This document shows positions 59,926-64,000 of a stretch of DNA of 64,000 bases, piece after piece. The position numbers and the translations under genes were made by a program. The stretch is taken from contig NC_057761.1 in the NCBI RefSeq assembly GCF_010389155.1, positions 1,118,501 through 1,182,500 of the forward strand, given 5' to 3'. The number at the start of each line of letters is the position of its first letter. The first letter of the stretch is position 1. Origin of the DNA: Erigeron canadensis. Its lineage: Eukaryota; Streptophyta; Magnoliopsida; Asterales; Asteraceae. Under the pieces are notes generated by a model. The model made no database searches, had not been told where the DNA came from, and saw only the letters and a program-made list of their open reading frames with translations.

Positions 59926-62428
59926 TAGGGTTCACATACAGTATGATGAGGAATAAAAAAGGTAATTTCGAAATCTAATATTTTTTTGGGGTTTTTTGCA
60001 TGTTTATTGTGGAATAATTGTTTTCGTGGTGTATGTGTGGTCGATTAATGTTGGGAATTTTTTGATTTAACCGGCGATTCCGATGAAGGTACATCCAGTA
60101 TCAATAGATGAAGATTTGTTAAAAGTTTTTTGTTTTTTGCTTGGGGAAAGTTTTAACATATGTTTCTGATCAGTTGGATGTTGGTAGAAAGATGGACCCT
60201 TTTTATTGTACAAGTTTTTATTTTTCCAAATACATTGGGTCACATGTGTGTTTTCTATTATGGTTCATGTTCGATGTAGAAGTTTGTATGCTTTGTAAGA
60301 TGAGGAGTAAGAAAAAAAATAGAATGTTTGATGTTTGGGTAGTTCGTGAGTAATGTTGGTCACATGTGTTTGGATTAAACTTTATATATGTGTGTAATTA
60401 GATAATTTCATGTGCTTGGATTAAAATGCTAAGTTAGTATAATCAAATAATTTCTTGTGCTTGCATTCAAACTAGTGTAATCAAATAATAATCGGTTAGT
60501 ATGTGGCTTGGAAAAAATAAAATTGTGTACATCACACAAACCGCAAACATGTTTACGTGTAATGCATAATGGCTAGGAAAGTTACAAACTGCGTACATCA
60601 TATAACCTACACACATGTTTACGTCACATGTTTACGTTAGTAAAACACGCGTGTTAAGACTCTGGTTATTTACATATGAGTTTTGAACTTATCATGTGTG
60701 CTACTTGAAAGGTTACAAGTACGTGCTATGCTAGTGTATACATATGTACGAAATTGTGGTTTGTATTTTTTTTTTTTTCCATTTGGTTTATCGTAAATGA
60801 TTGTAGTTCATGTTAGCTTGGATGTTTTGTGTATTACATTTGGTACCCATTGATTTTAATGTGGCAATGTGAACAGATGTACACGAATTAGCATTGGGTC
60901 AAGATATGACCGAAGGAAGTACACGGACACAATGACAACCAGTGAATATATAAAGAGCCAAAGAGTGTAAAGGGAAATGAATCTGAGCAGACAACGGCAA
61001 TAAATGCAGGGGTATTAAGAGGAAAGAAAGCGAGACAGTGGATGGGACTAATAACAACAAATTGATTAGGAAACTAAAAAGTGGGGGGGGGGTTGAACGA
61101 TAAGAATGTCATGGCTGGTGAGGAGCAAACGGTTAAAAAGTCACCAAGGTTTAAAACAATGGTTAGGGAAGTCAAGAACAATGTAAATGAACAAGAGGGG
61201 AAGAAGGCAGAAAACACAAAGATACCCAAACAAAAAGCAGTGAGGAAAATCACCCAACTCTGAGGAACAGGTCATATCCTAATTCACTAAATTGCGTACT
61301 TCATGGTCTGAGTTCAAGCCAACGTAAATGTATTGTTGAAATGAGATTTGGTAATATATCTATGGTATTAGTATATTTAATAATAAGTGTTATTTAGTGT
61401 TGACGGTTTTTAAAACTATCTGTGTATCCGTTTGGATGTTGATGGTTTTTAAGGTTATATTGTCTTATATGTGTTTGTTTTTTTCTTAAAAACTTTGTTT
61501 GGCATAATTAGAAATGCTTATATTGTGGGCATCTTTTTATATTGGCATCCTGTAGAAATATATTATTGACAGGTGATCTACACATGTTTTTTGGTCATCC
61601 TAAACATATGTGTCTTCCCAAACATATGTGTCGATTGTATGGCTAAAGATATGTGTCTCCCTGGACATATGTGTCAATTTTACAGGTAGAATATACTATA
61701 CATGGGTGAAGTATAGTTGCTGAATTGAACATGTTGAACATATATGTCGAATTAACATGTAGAACATTTTAGACATGGGTGAAATATATTTGATGTAATG
61801 AACACATGTCCCAAAACTGCGAACATGTGTTCTTTTTGGTTGCATATGCGTCAATGTCAGGTTGCACACATATCTTGGATGGATGAGCACATATGTTTAT
61901 TCATGGTTATATATGAGCTTGTTAAAAGCTCATATATATAGTGTAGTTGTCATAATTGGTGAAGAGATATGGACACATTTGTCACACTGTGGACTCATTT
62001 TGCTTGTAAATTGTAAATTATTATTCTAGTGAAAGAAATGTTGTTGGTACTTGGTAGGGTAAAAAGTAGAGTTAATTGATTAAAATCATAGAAACATGTA
62101 TTACTAAAAGGTAAAACACAATACTACTGAAGGGAACACATGTATACCGAGTTGCAACCAAAATTAAAATCAAAGACTCCTGACACAATATATCAGAAAT
62201 AAATATCAGATTCTGAAATAGACATTAATAAACCGGATCTCAAAAGTTGATTTAGTTATCAACATTGACACTGAGAATGCAGCAAAATTTGTGAACTTAA
62301 AATAATAACAATATAGAATGATAGCAGTCGGAAATGAAAAAGTCTCATGACGAATGCACTTGCGTATCTGACCCTTGTTTCCCCCTCGTTGTTGTAACCC
62401 CGGCTTCAGTTTCATCACTTTCTTGATT
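59926..62428. other. Non-coding region with repeated ACATATGTGTC/ACATGTGT words
   Basis: Palindromic ACATATGT/ACACATGTGT words recur many times between 60240 and 61910, most densely at 61575-61890. They may be the interior of the element whose left end is at 59526. A lysine-rich 60-codon frame (61081-61263), preceded by a run of nine G, is not recognisable. No gene supported. Confidence 0.4.
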
Positions 62429-62912
62429 TCACGATTGCGTATGTCGTGTTTGTCTTGAACGTCTTTGCAATATCCCTGCTTAACTTTTGTTTATACACAT
62501 GTGTATGTAATTCGAACCATGAAAAATCCAAACTCAATGAAATGTTTTATAATTAAGGCATATTGGAAGCAAACATGTGGAAGGTAAAACCCATGAAGGT
62601 TCCTGCTTTGCACTAGTGGAAAAAAAAGGCAAAATCAATGAAAATGTTTGTATAGAATAATAGCAATTTATAACTAATTGCTCTAACCTAAATGTATCAA
62701 CTGCATCTGGGAATATGACATAGAATTATCAACCGAACAAAATATTGATGATGTATGCTAGTTTTTATACTAAGACTACAGATAAAGAGTATTTATGATT
62801 AACGAATACCTTCAACCATCTCATGGCTTTGAACACCGCCAATCGCTTCATACATTGAATCCAAGCTATGCTCTTCCTCTCTTTGAATTATGGTATCATT
62901 ACTATAATTCAT
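62429..62912 (-). other. Possible two-exon small open frame, unknown
   Basis: On the minus strand an ATG at 62912 opens MNYSNDTIIQREEEHSLDS and runs to a GTATTC donor at 62810/62809. After an AG at 62476 the frame can continue as GILQRRSRQTRHTQS to a TGA at 62429, 49 residues in all. The codons look less random than nearby sequence, and an A/T-rich leader lies upstream (62913-63080). No family is recognised. It may be a captured fragment or chance. Confidence 0.22.
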
Positions 62913-64000
62913 TCTGAATTTGTTTTGAATAAAAATGGAAAAAAAAAAAAAAACCTGTTAAATCGTGAAGATGAATTGATGAAATCATTGATATAAAAGA
63001 TGGGAAATCTTGTAACTGATTGCTTGGAAGAGACATTCAAAGGGGAAAGCGATTTAGGAGGAGAGAAATGAGCTTATATTTGTTCTGGATGTTTTTTTTG
63101 TATTTTTTTTCTATTATAATTACCAATCGCATTTATCAAACTACCATACTATCCATGGGCTTTTTAATTAAACATACTTGTGTTTTTATTTGATGCTCTG
63201 ACGAAAGTCTATGCCCTATGGTCTATGGACTTAAAATATGAATCAAATAATGTGAAAAGTCTGTTAAAAAAAAAAACTGATGTTAAAAGTAGAAAAAGTG
63301 AACCTAGCTGTTGCCTCCAGGTTTTTTCCTGTCTTGGGCTTGAGCTCATCCAGCCCACTAGCAAGGCCGCCTCTGGCTATATCGACTTCATAATAGTGTT
63401 GCTTAGAGCTTCAAATGATCCTCTATTTTAAAAAAATCTTGTCGTTTTCAGCTTTAATATGGAAAAAACCGAAGAAGCCAATCTTTTCAATATGCTCCTT
63501 ATAATTCCGTTACACTTTTTTTTCCCTCGTAGTATCAGTGTATCACTGATATTTTCATTACATGAAGTTTAATTTATTATTTAACTATGTTATTTGTTAT
63601 AATTTTGATAATACGCAAAAAGCATATCGTATATAAATTTTTATTTTTTATTAAAATATAATGCTTACTCATATTAACTTGAAACATTAAATGTTGGGTG
63701 AAAAATGCAACGAATTATTATTCTTAGGTATTAATTAATGTAGTAAAAAAAAGACTATTGTTAAATACTCTTTTTCGAAATTCATTTTTATGAACTCGAT
63801 CTTTTTCGAAAGGGATGTTAATTATATTACTGCCCCTGTTTACTATCTGTATTATTGGACAGCATTTGTAGTACTATAATGGCCCAAATCTAGACTTTTA
63901 CCTCAAAGCGAAACAGGACTACTGGATTAATGGCCGAATGGCCGAATGTGATGTGGGTTGGGTCAGGTGGCATTACTAGACTTTTAGGAGGATATACATT
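62913..64000. other. AT-rich intergenic to window end
   Basis: No supportable gene. The frame at 63180-63431 has no family features, and no bordered repeat was seen. Confidence 0.45.

Noticed and set aside
61081..61263. Small lysine-rich protein gene
   Set aside because: Preceded by a G-run, no family match, no supporting splice or promoter signal.

Overview
The window is nuclear DNA from a flowering plant. It is AT-rich, has one intron-bearing plant cell-wall gene with a TATA box, and is dominated by plant-type transposons (Ty1/copia, Ty3/gypsy, tRNA-derived SINEs, Helitrons, Mutator, hAT and PIF/Harbinger elements). It also holds a piece of plastid rps12 inserted in the nucleus. A eudicot is likely; an asterid such as a composite is only a guess, based mostly on the SINE types.

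Only one gene looks intact: a polygalacturonase-1-beta-like BURP protein (36207-38217, two exons, 634 aa) with a signal peptide, about fifteen 14-residue FxxY repeats and a complete BURP CH motif. Every other long open frame is transposon-derived or too weak to support.

Layout. 1-10 kb: SINEs, a foldback element (5310-6241) and a small Helitron (6249-6865). 10-14.3 kb: a 2.0-kb solo LTR with 5-bp TSDs, then two adjacent foldback elements in (TA)n, one carrying a nested hAT element. 14.6-17.1 kb: a Helitron carrying exon-like gene fragments. 17.3-18.1 kb: two SINEs. 19.5-27.4 kb: a structurally complete minus-strand Ty1/copia retrotransposon (718-bp LTRs, TSD ACTTC) with wrecked coding capacity. 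28-35.7 kb: tRNA-like repeats, foldbacks, a probable minus-strand Helitron interrupted by a second copy of the 13.9-kb foldback family, and an inverted tandem array. 36-38.5 kb: the BURP gene. 39.6-41.8 kb: a Pack-MULE-like Mutator element, a Harbinger MITE and a hAT element, each with a diagnostic TSD. 44.8-47.5 kb: a 2.7-kb solo LTR. 48.4-55.5 kb: a plastid rps12 insertion split by a nest of LTR elements. 58.7-60 kb: two more (TA)n-bracketed elements.

The genes do not form a pathway. The most informative structures are (a) a recurring class of long-inverted-repeat elements bracketed by (TA)n microsatellites, several sharing a subterminal GAGAAC motif; (b) the layered insertion and deletion history in the split plastid fragment; and (c) CG-rich palindromes repeated inside three different LTR families. 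All calls come from reading the sequence by eye; no alignment or database search was run.
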